Of a stretch of 64,000 bases of DNA, positions 10,136-18,862 are shown one piece after another. Every line of letters begins with the position of its first letter. The stretch's first letter is position 1. Below the pieces are notes generated by a model. That model saw only the letters and a list, made by a program, of their open reading frames with translations. It was not told the DNA's origin and ran no database searches. Source of the stretch: Alteromonas mediterranea DE. Lineage in GTDB: Bacteria; Pseudomonadota; Gammaproteobacteria; Enterobacterales; Alteromonadaceae. The translations under genes and the position numbers were made by a program. The stretch covers positions 161,501-225,500 of the forward strand of contig NC_011138.3 of the NCBI RefSeq assembly GCF_000020585.3, read 5' to 3'.

Positions 10136-10164
10136 TTTACTTGCTTAATGATAATAAGTATCAT
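10136..10164 (+). promoter_or_regulatory. Sigma70-like promoter of the iron operon
   Basis: A -35-like TTTACT (10136-10141) and a -10-like TATCAT (10159-10164) are 17 bp apart. The Fur box lies within the spacer and over the -10, the usual arrangement for iron repression by promoter occlusion. Confidence 0.6.
10149..10163. promoter_or_regulatory. Fur box
   Basis: TGATAATAAGTATCA matches the 7-1-7 Fur consensus (TGATAAT-N-ATTATCA) with one mismatch. It overlaps the -10 box of the promoter in front of the periplasmic-protein/fbpABC operon, so iron-replete Fur should shut the operon off. Confidence 0.82.
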
Positions 10165-10194
10165 TTGCGCATTAAGGCAAATGTTTTAGGAATA

Positions 10195-11007
10195 ATGATG
10201 ACAATAACACTGAAAAAAATGGGGGCGTTGGTGCTGGCCTCTGCCGTAACGTTCTCTATGCTATCGTCTCAAGCGCTTGCGAACGGGTCTATTGGCGATC
10301 ACGTTAACAACCTTCATGCCCATATCGGTGAGTACACCGAAGAGGTGCACTGGCTAGAAAGCAAGTTTGGCAGTGTTGTTGATGCGTACGAAGCAAAAGA
10401 CAAATCGTTAAAAACAGACGCGTTAATCGAGTACTGGGAAGAAGTGGACTTTCACTCTGCCATTGAAACCCAATATGTGCCTATTTACGCGTCTATTTGG
10501 CAGGGCATTTACGGCGTAAAAGTCGCCATTGATGAAGGCAAGCCAGTTGCAGATGTACGCGTTGAGCAAGAGAAGCTAAATCATGCCTTGTGGCAGGCGC
10601 TAGGCGCAGTTAAACTTGCGTCCCAGTACCAAAAGAAAGGTCTGGTTAACAAGGTTCAAACGACTGAAAAAGAGCCGACAACTGGCCCTGAAGTCATCGA
10701 CGATATTAAAACCCGTCTTGATCGCGTGGTAGCTAAATATGCAGAACAGCTACACGAAGTGGCAACTACGCTTGTTCACGACACCTATCTACAGCGTTTT
10801 GAAGGCGTAGAAGGTGATTTGATTGCCAAAGACGCAGCCTTGGTTGAAGACCTAGAGAAAGACTTTAACGTTACGCTTCCTCAAGCCATTTCGAAAGATA
10901 CTGGCGTAGACGCAGTTCGCAAGGTAGTGGAGTCAATGCAGGCTAAGCTTGACCGCGCTCGCGCACTTTTAGTTGAAGTAGAGCAAAGTCGTAAAGACGT
11001 TTTTTAA
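10195..11007 (+). CDS. Unknown periplasmic helical protein, first gene of Fur-controlled iron operon
   Basis: I do not recognise the family. After a clear signal peptide (hydrophobic core ending SSQALA) the ~245-residue mature protein is predicted all-helical and rich in Glu, Asp and His. It has a His-rich first helix (HVNNLHAHIGEYTEEVHWLE) and EYWEEVDFHSAIETQYVPIY, which could bind metal. Start: the open frame extends to a TTG at 10141, but that lies inside the promoter/Fur box, so ATG 10195 or 10198 with AGGA at 10188 is the real start. The binding-protein gene starts 9 bp later, so a role in iron acquisition (carrier, scaffold or reductase partner) is inferred from context only. Confidence 0.75.
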   Translation: MMTITLKKMGALVLASAVTFSMLSSQALANGSIGDHVNNLHAHIGEYTEEVHWLESKFGSVVDAYEAKDKSLKTDALIEYWEEVDFHSAIETQYVPIYASIWQGIYGVKVAIDEGKPVADVRVEQEKLNHALWQALGAVKLASQYQKKGLVNKVQTTEKEPTTGPEVIDDIKTRLDRVVAKYAEQLHEVATTLVHDTYLQRFEGVEGDLIAKDAALVEDLEKDFNVTLPQAISKDTGVDAVRKVVESMQAKLDRARALLVEVEQSRKDVF

Positions 11008-11016
11008 GGAAGGTGT

Positions 11017-12051
11017 ATGCAACGTAGAACATTCTTACAAGGCTTAGCTGCAGCCGGTGCTTTATCTGGCTTGCCGCTAGGCTTTGCAAACGCTATGACA
11101 CAAACCGGTAGTGTGTCAGTAGAATCCCTGCCTAAATTAGAAGGTGATCTCACCTTGTACTTGGGGCGCGGTGAAGGCGGCTTGTATGAGAATGTTCTTA
11201 AAGCCATTGAAAAGCGCAACCCGAAGTTAAATTTAAAGGTAAGACGTGGTGGCTCAGCAGCATTGGCGAACACGATTGTGGCTGAAACCAAAGCGGGCGT
11301 TAAACGCGCAGACCTTTTCTGGGCAGTAGATACTGGCTCAATTGGTGTGGTGACGGACATCGGTGCCGCCAAGCCATTACCTAACGATTTAACGGCACAG
11401 CTTCGTGAAGATTTTCAATATCCCAGCTGGTCGCCGGTAACGGGCCGAGTACGTACGCTGCCATATAACACCGAGCGCGTTAAGCCAGAGCAGATACCCG
11501 AAAGCGTAATGGCGCTTGCTGATAGCGACCTAAAAATAGGTTGGGCACCCGCTTATTCGTCGTTCCAATCTTTTGTTACTGCTATGCGTATTTTAGAGGG
11601 TGATAAAGCGACAAAGTCGTGGCTTAAAGGCATCAATAAGCATTCTAAAAAGTATGCGGGCGAACTTGGCGTGGTAATGGGCGTTGAGCGTGGCGAAGTG
11701 GATATTGGTTTTGCTAATCACTATTACACGCTGCGCCTTAAATCAGGCAAGCCCGATGCGAATGTAGCGCTAGCTTACACTAAAGGCGATGCCGGTTGCT
11801 TAGTGAATGCGTCTGGTATTGTGGCATTAAGCGAAGGCGACTTACCGGTTAACTTTATTCGTTACTTACTGTCGCAGGAAGTGCAGTCGTATCTTGCTCG
11901 TGAAGCCTACGAAATACCGCTTGTTCAGGGCGTCGACCAGCCGCAAGGCTTAGCAAGTTTGAGCACGCTTTCGCCGCCTGAAATGGACCTTCGTAAGCTG
12001 GCTGATTTACGCCCCACACTTAACCTTATGAGGGAAGTTGGCGTACTGTGA
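11017..12051 (+). CDS. fbpA: Ferric-iron ABC transporter, periplasmic binding protein
   Basis: Binds Fe(III) in the periplasm and hands it to the permease. The N-terminus has a twin-arginine-like leader (QRRTFLQGLAAAGALSG), suggesting Tat export. The mature part has the class-II binding-protein pattern LTLYLGRGEGGLYENVLKAIEKRNP, and the iron-ligand tyrosine pair appears in FANHYYTLR. Length (344) is usual for FbpA/AfuA/FutA proteins. It follows the helical protein by 9 bp and its stop overlaps the permease start (GTGA). The symbol is by family; the exact metal (ferric iron) is supported by the Fur box. Confidence 0.88.
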   Translation: MQRRTFLQGLAAAGALSGLPLGFANAMTQTGSVSVESLPKLEGDLTLYLGRGEGGLYENVLKAIEKRNPKLNLKVRRGGSAALANTIVAETKAGVKRADLFWAVDTGSIGVVTDIGAAKPLPNDLTAQLREDFQYPSWSPVTGRVRTLPYNTERVKPEQIPESVMALADSDLKIGWAPAYSSFQSFVTAMRILEGDKATKSWLKGINKHSKKYAGELGVVMGVERGEVDIGFANHYYTLRLKSGKPDANVALAYTKGDAGCLVNASGIVALSEGDLPVNFIRYLLSQEVQSYLAREAYEIPLVQGVDQPQGLASLSTLSPPEMDLRKLADLRPTLNLMREVGVL

Positions 12052-13571
12052 CAAACTGGCCAAAGTCGTATCCACTGGCACTGCTTATTGCGCTGATGGC
12101 TTTATTGCCCGTCGGTGTTTTATTTTCTTTAGCCCAAGACAGTGCGCAACTTTTCGATACCCATAATCTTCGTGTTCTAGGTAACACGGTTTCACTGGTG
12201 GTACTTACCATTATTGGTTCGGTGCTAATTGGTGTGCCGCTTGCCTTTCTCACTGCCTATGTGCAAATGCCGTTTAAGCGCTTTTGGTTAATTTTACTTG
12301 CCGCGCCACTGGCACTACCCAGTTATATTGGCGCGTTTGCTATGTACTTCTCATTTGGCAGAGGCGGTGAAATAGAAAATATATTAGGTATTACCACGCC
12401 GTCCATCAGCGGATTGTGGGGCTCTGCGTTAGTGATGAGTCTTTACACTTACCCCTTTGTGATGATGACTACCCGTTCTAGCCTGTTAAGCTTAGATGCA
12501 AGCTTGGTGAATGCGGCTCGCACGTTAGGGCTCTCATTAGGCGCTAGCCTATGGCGTGTTGTGCTACCGCGCGTGGTAAATAGCGTAGCGGCAGGCGCTT
12601 TACTTGCTGCGCTTTATGCACTATCTGACTTTGGCACGCCGGCCATTATGGGCTTTGACACTTTCACCCGCGTTATTTTTGTTGAATACAATGCCTTTGG
12701 CTTGAGTCAGGCGGCGATGCTGAGCTTACAGCTTATGGTTATTGTCGGGCTAATTCTATTTATTGAAAGCCGCATCAGCGGCGCCTCAGAGCGTCCCGGC
12801 AGGCATTTATCACTCTTTCCTGGACGATGGCAGCGCAACCTTATGTTGCTCGCTACTATGCCGATAGTGCTGTTAGCTATAGTGCTTCCGTTAGCCATTT
12901 TTACCCTTTGGTTAATACGTGAAGGCACTAGGGGGTTCGAGTTAAGCTACGCATGGAACTCTGCTCACGCGTCTTTTATTGCCGCGGTTGTTGCGGTATT
13001 GCTGGCTATTCCAGTTGCCCATGCCGCTATTGCGGGTAAGGCAGGGCGCGTTATGGAGCGTATTACTTATTTTGGTTTTGGTGTACCCGGTATCGTTATG
13101 GGAACGGCGCTGGTATACGTAGGGCTTAAATATTTACCTGCGCTATATCAAACGTTAAGTTTATTGGTAATGGCCTATGTGCTGCGTTTTATTCCACTTG
13201 CGGTGGGTAGCGTAAGAAGTACAGCAGAGAATATCGACTCTGGTTTGGTGAAGGCGGCCCGCGTGCTAGGCGCAAGTCCTCGCGAGGCATTTATGCGTAT
13301 TACGTTACCGTTAACCCTTCGTGGTATGATAGCGGGCGCAGCCTTGGTGTTCTTAGAGGCAATGCGAGAACTTCCCGCTACTTTAATGCTTGGGCCAACG
13401 GGGTTTGAAACCTTAGCCACTTACATGTGGCGTGTGTATGAAGCCGGTTATTTTGGTCGTGCCGCCGTACCGGGGTTATTATTAGTTTTATTATCAGGCG
13501 TGGGGTTAATTCTCATGCTGTCGGGCGAGAAAAAAGCCCAATTTACCGTTACCGAGGATGAGCGTTCGTAA
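12048..13571 (+). CDS. fbpB: Ferric-iron ABC transporter, fused permease
   Basis: Inner-membrane permease made of two fused halves, about 12 hydrophobic segments in 507 residues. Each half has an EAA-type coupling loop: NAARTLGLSLGASLWRVVLPRV (shortened here as residues ~155-177) and KAARVLGASPREAFMRITLP in the second half. This double permease is typical of FbpB/SfuB ferric transporters. The GTG start overlaps the binding-protein stop by 4 bp and the stop shares one base with the ATPase start, so the three proteins are translationally coupled. Confidence 0.92.
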   Translation: MTNWPKSYPLALLIALMALLPVGVLFSLAQDSAQLFDTHNLRVLGNTVSLVVLTIIGSVLIGVPLAFLTAYVQMPFKRFWLILLAAPLALPSYIGAFAMYFSFGRGGEIENILGITTPSISGLWGSALVMSLYTYPFVMMTTRSSLLSLDASLVNAARTLGLSLGASLWRVVLPRVVNSVAAGALLAALYALSDFGTPAIMGFDTFTRVIFVEYNAFGLSQAAMLSLQLMVIVGLILFIESRISGASERPGRHLSLFPGRWQRNLMLLATMPIVLLAIVLPLAIFTLWLIREGTRGFELSYAWNSAHASFIAAVVAVLLAIPVAHAAIAGKAGRVMERITYFGFGVPGIVMGTALVYVGLKYLPALYQTLSLLVMAYVLRFIPLAVGSVRSTAENIDSGLVKAARVLGASPREAFMRITLPLTLRGMIAGAALVFLEAMRELPATLMLGPTGFETLATYMWRVYEAGYFGRAAVPGLLLVLLSGVGLILMLSGEKKAQFTVTEDERS

Positions 13572-14605
13572 TGCTAAGTGTAAGTAATTTGTCAGTGAAT
13601 TATGGGTCTACCCGCGTAGTCGACAAGTTAAATCTAGAACTGGGGCAAGACGAAATTCTCATGTTGGTTGGGCCGACAGGGTGCGGTAAAACCACAATCT
13701 TACAAGCGCTCGCGGGGCTTATTCCTATTTCTGAAGGCACCATGCGTTTAGGTAAATGGGAAAGTAGTGCAAATAAGCACATTCCGCCTGAAAAACGCAA
13801 CGTGGGTATGGTGTTTCAAGATTTTGCACTTTTTCCTCACTTAACTGTTCAGCAAAACGTGTGCTTTCGTTTAAAAGATACATCCCTTGCCGATCACTGG
13901 CTTACCTTACTCGGCCTAGATAATTTCCGCGATGTTAAGCCAGCGCGACTTTCCGGCGGTCAGAAGCAGCGCGTAGCCTTGGCGAGAACCTTAGCCCACG
14001 AACCGGCCTATGTATTACTTGATGAACCGCTTTCAAACCTAGATGCCGCGTTAAAAGACAGCCTGCGTTGGGAAATTCGCGATGCGCTTAAGAAAGCGGG
14101 TGTGCCCGCTATCTGGGTTACCCACGACCAAGAAGAAGCGCTTAGCGTCGGTGATAGGGTAGGTATTTTAAATAAAGGCGTGTTAGAGCAGTTAGACACC
14201 CCGGAAGCCTGTTATTCATCACCTGCCAGCCGTTTTGTTGCGCGCTTTATGGGCGAAGCAAGCTTCTTGAGCGCAACATTTGATGCTAGTGAAGCAGATA
14301 CAGACAAAACGGTCGTTACTGAAATTGGCAAGGTGCCAGGCACGCCGCTTCAAGGTGCTAACGGTAATGTAGATTTACTCGTGCGCCCTGACGATTTAAG
14401 CCTAGATGCCACGGTTAGTGAGACCAATTGTACGGTTGAATGGGTGCGCTATGAAGGCGAAAGCCGATTGTATGCGGTTATGCTAGATAGCGGTGATGAA
14501 CTTAAAGTACGTGTAAGCCACGAAAACGCGATTAAGCCCAGTACCCGCGCTTTTGTTCAGTTAATTACTACGCACCCGCTAGCCGTGTTTCCTAAAAACG
14601 TTTAG
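13571..14605 (+). CDS. fbpC: Ferric-iron ABC transporter, ATP-binding protein
   Basis: ATPase that drives the permease. All nucleotide-binding motifs are present: Walker A GPTGCGKTT, Q-loop MVFQDFALFPH, signature LSGGQKQRVALARTL, Walker B YVLLDEPLSNLDA and the switch WVTHDQEEA. The C-terminal ~110 residues form a TOBE-like regulatory domain (LLVRPDDLSL), as in FbpC. Length (344) is normal. Last gene of the iron operon, followed by a terminator. Confidence 0.93.
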   Translation: MLSVSNLSVNYGSTRVVDKLNLELGQDEILMLVGPTGCGKTTILQALAGLIPISEGTMRLGKWESSANKHIPPEKRNVGMVFQDFALFPHLTVQQNVCFRLKDTSLADHWLTLLGLDNFRDVKPARLSGGQKQRVALARTLAHEPAYVLLDEPLSNLDAALKDSLRWEIRDALKKAGVPAIWVTHDQEEALSVGDRVGILNKGVLEQLDTPEACYSSPASRFVARFMGEASFLSATFDASEADTDKTVVTEIGKVPGTPLQGANGNVDLLVRPDDLSLDATVSETNCTVEWVRYEGESRLYAVMLDSGDELKVRVSHENAIKPSTRAFVQLITTHPLAVFPKNV

Positions 14606-14662
14606 CAGCGCTTCTTTAAATAAGCGTAGCGCTCAATAACTGGCTTAAAAACAGAATATAAC

Positions 14663-14686
14663 AAGGGCAGCCGTTTGGCTGCCCTT
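14663..14686. terminator. Bidirectional terminator between fbpC and mscS
   Basis: Ten-base arms AAGGGCAGCC / GGCTGCCCTT with a GTTT loop, between convergent genes. The T-run is short on the plus strand (CCCTTTCAC); on the minus strand the stem is followed by GTTATATTCTG. Confidence 0.65.
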
Positions 14687-14719
14687 TCACTAACTAAGAC
14701 ATTCTTTATAACATACGCA

Positions 14720-15550
14720 CTATGCGTTTTCGTTAACCACAATGACTTTGCGATGCGGGAATGGAATTTCGATGTTCGCTTCATCTAGCGCTTTCTTAAT
14801 TTGCTCAGGTACTGAGAAAAGAATGTTGAAATAGTGCTCGCCGTGACAAAACGGCCGAACAATAAAGTCTACAGAACTGTCGTTAAGCGTAGATACTTCT
14901 ACAAATGGCGCAGGGTCTTTAAGTACATGCGGGTGGTTTGCTAATACTTTGTCGATAACCGCGCGAGCAGCATCAATGTTTTCGTTGTAAGCAATACCAA
15001 ACGTCATATCTACACCACGAATTTCATGGTGCGAGTGGTTAACGATTTGCTCGCCCCAAATTTGGCTATTTGGAATGATAATTTGCTTATTGTCGAAGGT
15101 TTGCAAGATAGTCGTGAATAAGTCTATCTCGGTAACTTTACCAAATTTACCTGCTGCATCGACAAAGTCATTCACTTTATAAGGGCGGAAGATAAGTAAC
15201 ATAACCCCAGCCGCTAAATTAGACAGCGTTCCCTGAAGGGCAAGGCCAATAGCTAAGCCAGCTGCTCCTAAAAGTGCGATGATAGAAGCGGTTTGCACAC
15301 CGAAGCGGTTAAGAACAGCAATACCTACAAAGGCCAAGATGGTATAACGCGCTACACTGCCAAAAAACTTAAATAACGTATCATCAAGCTGAGGGTGGCT
15401 GCTAGCAATAGCAGCAATGGCGTTATAAACCTTACTTGCTATCCAAAGGCCAATAATAAGGATGGCTAGGGCAAGTAAAATATTGGTGGCCCATGCTAAC
15501 GCAGCAGGCAGGTATTGATTAATATCGAGTGACGCTAAGAACTCTTCCAT
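14720..15550 (-). CDS. mscS: Small-conductance mechanosensitive channel
   Basis: Inner-membrane tension-gated channel that releases solutes on hypo-osmotic shock. 276 residues with three N-terminal hydrophobic helices. The pore helix TM3 carries the Gly/Ala-rich pattern GAAGLAIGLALQGTLSNLAAG (residues ~95-115), followed by the conserved IFRPYKVNDFV and the beta domain with IPNSQIWGEQIVN. Size and layout match E. coli MscS (286) rather than the large MscK type. Single gene, convergent with the iron operon. Confidence 0.93.
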   Translation of the reverse strand: MEEFLASLDINQYLPAALAWATNILLALAILIIGLWIASKVYNAIAAIASSHPQLDDTLFKFFGSVARYTILAFVGIAVLNRFGVQTASIIALLGAAGLAIGLALQGTLSNLAAGVMLLIFRPYKVNDFVDAAGKFGKVTEIDLFTTILQTFDNKQIIIPNSQIWGEQIVNHSHHEIRGVDMTFGIAYNENIDAARAVIDKVLANHPHVLKDPAPFVEVSTLNDSSVDFIVRPFCHGEHYFNILFSVPEQIKKALDEANIEIPFPHRKVIVVNENA

Positions 15551-15830
15551 GGATACAATCCTCTGTAATTTGTGAAGTCGTCGCTATTTCGTTTGTTTGT
15601 TCAAATTGAGTTGCACCTCAATTGTGGCGCATAGTTATAAGCGAATTGATTTTTCTTTAGTATTGTTAAAAAGTATTAAAATTTATCAATGTCGACTAAA
15701 GAACAAGATTAAATTTCTCGGTAAAATAGGCTTTGCATTGTGCGGTGGGGCTTATTACGTATAATCCCGAATTCCTAATTAGCGCTGAGGCTGGCGTAAG
15801 TTATTTGGCTTGAATTAAGGTAAACCGATA

Positions 15831-17012
15831 GTGATAAAGCGCGATGTAATAGTGATTGGGGCCGGCGCAGCTGGGCTTTTTTGTGCAGCACAGGCAGGCG
15901 CGCGCGGACGCAGCGTAGAGGTGCTTGACCATGCCAAAAAAGTTGGGCGTAAAATTCTTATGTCGGGCGGCGGTCGTTGTAACTTTACCAATATGTATGC
16001 CGGGCCTGAAAACTTTCTATCGCAAAACCCCCATTTTTGTAAGTCGGCGCTTAGCCGCTATACCCAATGGGACTTTATCGGTTTAGTGGCCGAACATGGC
16101 ATTGCCTATCATGAGAAGACATTGGGCCAATTATTTTGTGATGATAGCGCCAAAGACATCGTTGACTTACTGCTTAATGAATGTAGTAAAGCGGGCGTTA
16201 CCATTACTACCCGCTGTGAAATTTTAAGCGTAGAAAAAAACGAAAGTGGGTATTCACTTACAACGTCGAGCGGCGAATATAGCTGTGAATCTTTAGTTAT
16301 CGCGACGGGCGGTTTAAGCATGCCAAAGCTGGGGGCCACACCGTTTGGTTACAAAGTTGCCGAGCAATTTGGTCTTAAGGTTTTACCTACTCGGGCAGCC
16401 CTTGTTCCCTTTACCCTGCACGATAAAGACAAAGATATCTTGGCAGAACTTAGCGGTATCGCGGTAGATGTATACGCAAGCTGTAACGACACCACGTTTA
16501 AAGAAGCCATGCTGTTTACCCACCGCGGTTTAAGCGGCCCAGCCATGCTACAAATATCTAGCTACTGGGAAGCGGGTGACAGCTTAAGTATCAACACGCT
16601 TCCCAATGACGATGCCACTGCGCTTGTACAAACCGCGCGTAACGAAACGCCCGATGCCCTGCTTGCTACCTCTTTAAATAAAGTATTCCCCAAGCGCATG
16701 GTACAGAGCTTTATTGAGTATCATAACTGGCGCAATGTGCCGGTAAAACAGCTTACCCACAGCGAATGTGATGCCATTGCTGATACGTTAGAAAATTGGC
16801 AGGTGAAACCCAATGGCACCGAAGGTTACCGCACCGCAGAAGTCACCATTGGTGGGGTAGATACCAACGAGTTATCGTCTAAAACCATGATGGCCAAAAA
16901 CGTGGAAGGCCTCTACTTCATTGGCGAAGTGGTAGACGTCACTGGCTGGCTAGGCGGCTTTAATTTCCAATGGGCGTGGAGCAGCGGCTGGGCAGCAGGG
17001 CAGGAGGTTTAA
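15831..17012 (+). CDS. YhiN/HI0933-family NAD(P)/FAD-dependent oxidoreductase
   Basis: A flavoprotein of unknown substrate. The N-terminal dinucleotide fold begins VIVIGAGAAGLFCAAQAGARG, followed by the family motif MSGGGRCNFTN; the C-terminus has FIGEVVDVTGWLGGFNFQWAWSSG, closing the FAD site. Length 393 is normal. GTG at 15831 is the start because the Rossmann strand would otherwise be cut. No terminator is visible right after it. It marks the left border of the accessory region. Confidence 0.9.
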   Translation: MIKRDVIVIGAGAAGLFCAAQAGARGRSVEVLDHAKKVGRKILMSGGGRCNFTNMYAGPENFLSQNPHFCKSALSRYTQWDFIGLVAEHGIAYHEKTLGQLFCDDSAKDIVDLLLNECSKAGVTITTRCEILSVEKNESGYSLTTSSGEYSCESLVIATGGLSMPKLGATPFGYKVAEQFGLKVLPTRAALVPFTLHDKDKDILAELSGIAVDVYASCNDTTFKEAMLFTHRGLSGPAMLQISSYWEAGDSLSINTLPNDDATALVQTARNETPDALLATSLNKVFPKRMVQSFIEYHNWRNVPVKQLTHSECDAIADTLENWQVKPNGTEGYRTAEVTIGGVDTNELSSKTMMAKNVEGLYFIGEVVDVTGWLGGFNFQWAWSSGWAAGQEV

Positions 17013-17030
17013 TGTTTTCGTGGAATAGTT

Positions 17031-17150
17031 TCGAAGACAGTTTTGCCAATTCGAAGACAAGAAGATTTTATTTAAAGCGGTACAGCAAGCTAACTAAATA
17101 AGAAATATAAGAATATTTTTGTCTTCGATTCTTGGTTCGTTGATACCGCT
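17031..17150. repeat. Cluster of direct and interleaved inverted repeats
   Basis: TTCGAAGACA occurs at 17031-17040 and again at 17050-17059, and in inverted form (TGTCTTCGA) at 17120-17128. A second inverted pair, AGCGGTA (17076-17082) and TACCGCT (17144-17150), is interleaved with it rather than nested. It sits immediately after the last core gene, at the left edge of the accessory region. Function unknown. Confidence 0.5.
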
Positions 17151-17162
17151 CCATATGAAACG

Positions 17163-17360
17163 TTAATGTCGGAATGTTGTGGTTTTTAATGCTTCTATCT
17201 GCTCAGGGCTGAAACCACTGCGAAGTAATTCAAAATCACAGAGTTCAACAGCATGACACGTTGGGCAACCACGCGTATTGATAACCACAGCCTCGCCCGT
17301 TTTATCGGTCCCCATCCCTATGTGGTGCTGTCGTGTCATGCCAATATTCCAGAGCCTCAC
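17163..17360 (-). CDS. Small ORF with CxxC motif, possible remnant
   Basis: 65 codons starting at GTG with AAAGGAAAAG just upstream. The product has a single CPTC motif and reads like a real protein end (FSPEQIEALKTTTF), but I recognise no family. It follows directly on another broken frame (17375-17557, same strand), so both may be pieces of one decayed gene. Low confidence that it is expressed. Confidence 0.3.
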   Translation of the reverse strand: MRLWNIGMTRQHHIGMGTDKTGEAVVINTRGCPTCHAVELCDFELLRSGFSPEQIEALKTTTFRH

Positions 17361-17374
17361 CTTTTCCTTTTTTA

Positions 17375-17557
17375 CGCCTGATGCGTGATCTCAATACACT
17401 CGGCACTGGCGGTTGTGAGTTTCATATCTTTTACATTGATATTGATGAGAAAGCCGGCTTCCTACACCGCAGGTGGATCTGATAGGAAGTCACTCGTTGT
17501 GGTTTGATGAAATTGCAGAAAGGTACGAAAAATTGTATCAATGCTGAAGATAAACCT
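17375..17557 (-). pseudogene. Decayed ORF remnant with in-frame amber
   Basis: On the minus strand a protein-like frame runs from about 17557 to a TAA at 17372-17374. A single TAG (17462-17464) splits it into 31 and 29 codons. The second part contains EAGFLININVKDMKLTTASAE, which does not look like random translation. No start is evident because a TGA closes the frame upstream at 17558. An overlapping 61-codon ORF in another frame (17431-17616) has no recognisable features. Unidentified. Confidence 0.3.
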
Positions 17558-17672
17558 TCAGTTATCTGTATTTCACGTATTGATACATCGCCGTAGATAA
17601 AGCCTTTTAGGGACAAAGATTAACTGTTGATCTTTAAGAACATGGGTTTACCATACCCCTAAAAAGCGAAAA

Positions 17673-17754
17673 CCCGAGAGGGACTGTTGTCTGTCTCGGG
17701 TATCTAGATAGATTGTTGAAGGCGCATGATAATAAATCAGAGGGACCGTTCAAC
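17673..17754 (+). promoter_or_regulatory. Structured leader of the HEPN-CBS gene
   Basis: The ~110 bp before the gene contain a 7-bp hairpin CCCGAGA/TCTCGGG (17673-17679/17694-17700), a 10-bp palindrome TATCTAGATA (17701-17710), and a second stem GTTGAA/TTCAAC (17715-17720/17749-17754). Two near-identical 13-mers, GAGAGGGACTGTT (17676-17688) and CAGAGGGACCGTT (17738-17750), lie 62 bp apart, one within each hairpin region. A regulatory or RNA role is inferred. No T-tract follows, so this is not an ordinary terminator. Confidence 0.4.
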
Positions 17755-17780
17755 TGCTCTAACAAGGATTCTAGTAAAAT

Positions 17781-18815
17781 ATGGCAGAAAGTCAAGTCCC
17801 GTATACCTATAACAACAGTGGCGAATTGAAGTCTAACTTATCGGAAGAACGATTTAAGCCCTTTCTGATGAAGGCAGGCTTCAATGAGGAATATGCTTTT
17901 AATCTATATTTATACAATGCAAGACTTGCTAAGTCCTTCTTGTATCCATTACACATCTTGGAAGTAACGCTTCGCAACAAGATGAGCGGTATTTTTTCTA
18001 CTCTTTACGGTCCGGATTGGCCACGCTCCACCACCTTTCGAGGCGAGCTAAGTCAACAGAGCGAAGATGCGTTAGATAAGGGGATCCAGAGGGCGAAATC
18101 TCATGACACAGAAGACATCGTGGCAACCCTCACGTTTGATTTTTGGTCAAATCTTTTTCGTTCGGAGTATGACAGGCCATTTTGGCAGTCAAATATGCAA
18201 ACATTACTGCCAAACACGACCAAAACACGGCATGAATTTCAGCAGCATGTCAAAGATCTGAATAGATTTAGAAATCGGGTCGCCCATCATGAGCCAATAT
18301 ATGGTCTAAATATTTCCAAATATCACACAGACTTACTCGACGTCATTAAGTGGATAAGCAAAGAAACGCATGACTGGACGAAGCATCATTCAACCGTCAA
18401 TGGTATTTTACGTACGTCACCTAGCGCCAATGGTGAGCCGAAACCACATTTTGGCGAACGGTGTGATAACCAATTTTTGAGAGTCGACAACACCACGACA
18501 CTGAACGATATCCCGAGCTGTCGATTTTATTATTATGACGGCGATGTGCCGCTGATCATTGAAAAATCGCACCTTCTCGATTTTATGCTCCGAAACAAAG
18601 AGTGTGATGGCACTTTAATGCTGGACTTAACGGAAATTACCTTTGGTGAGATCATTAGCACCCTTCAGCTGCCGTCAAACACTCAACGGTGTGGAAGTAC
18701 TGAAAGTTTAATAAAAGCGAAACAGATATTTAAGCAGCGAGGCATTGATTACATCATCGTTGAAGAAGCGAGTAATGTTGTTGGCATCATAGCGAAAGCG
18801 CATAGACAATATTAA
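17781..18815 (+). CDS. HEPN-domain Abi-like protein with C-terminal CBS-like module
   Basis: 344 residues. The N-terminal ~185 residues form an Abi-like helical domain ending in the HEPN RNase motif RNRVAHHEPIY (R-x4-6-H), with YPLHILEVTLRNKM earlier. Such domains act as RNases in toxin-antitoxin and abortive-infection systems. A linker leads to a second domain (~245-344): SHLLDFMLRNKECDGTLML and then IKAKQIFKQRGIDYIIVEE...VVGIIA, which has the cadence of a CBS motif pair that binds adenine nucleotides. The CBS call is my inference. AAGGA lies 12 nt before ATG. Lone gene behind a structured leader, convergent with the HNH gene; likely defence. Confidence 0.72.
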   Translation: MAESQVPYTYNNSGELKSNLSEERFKPFLMKAGFNEEYAFNLYLYNARLAKSFLYPLHILEVTLRNKMSGIFSTLYGPDWPRSTTFRGELSQQSEDALDKGIQRAKSHDTEDIVATLTFDFWSNLFRSEYDRPFWQSNMQTLLPNTTKTRHEFQQHVKDLNRFRNRVAHHEPIYGLNISKYHTDLLDVIKWISKETHDWTKHHSTVNGILRTSPSANGEPKPHFGERCDNQFLRVDNTTTLNDIPSCRFYYYDGDVPLIIEKSHLLDFMLRNKECDGTLMLDLTEITFGEIISTLQLPSNTQRCGSTESLIKAKQIFKQRGIDYIIVEEASNVVGIIAKAHRQY

Positions 18816-18862
18816 TAAAGGAACGTAAGCCCAATAAAGCAACGTTCCCTTCCGTTATTCGG

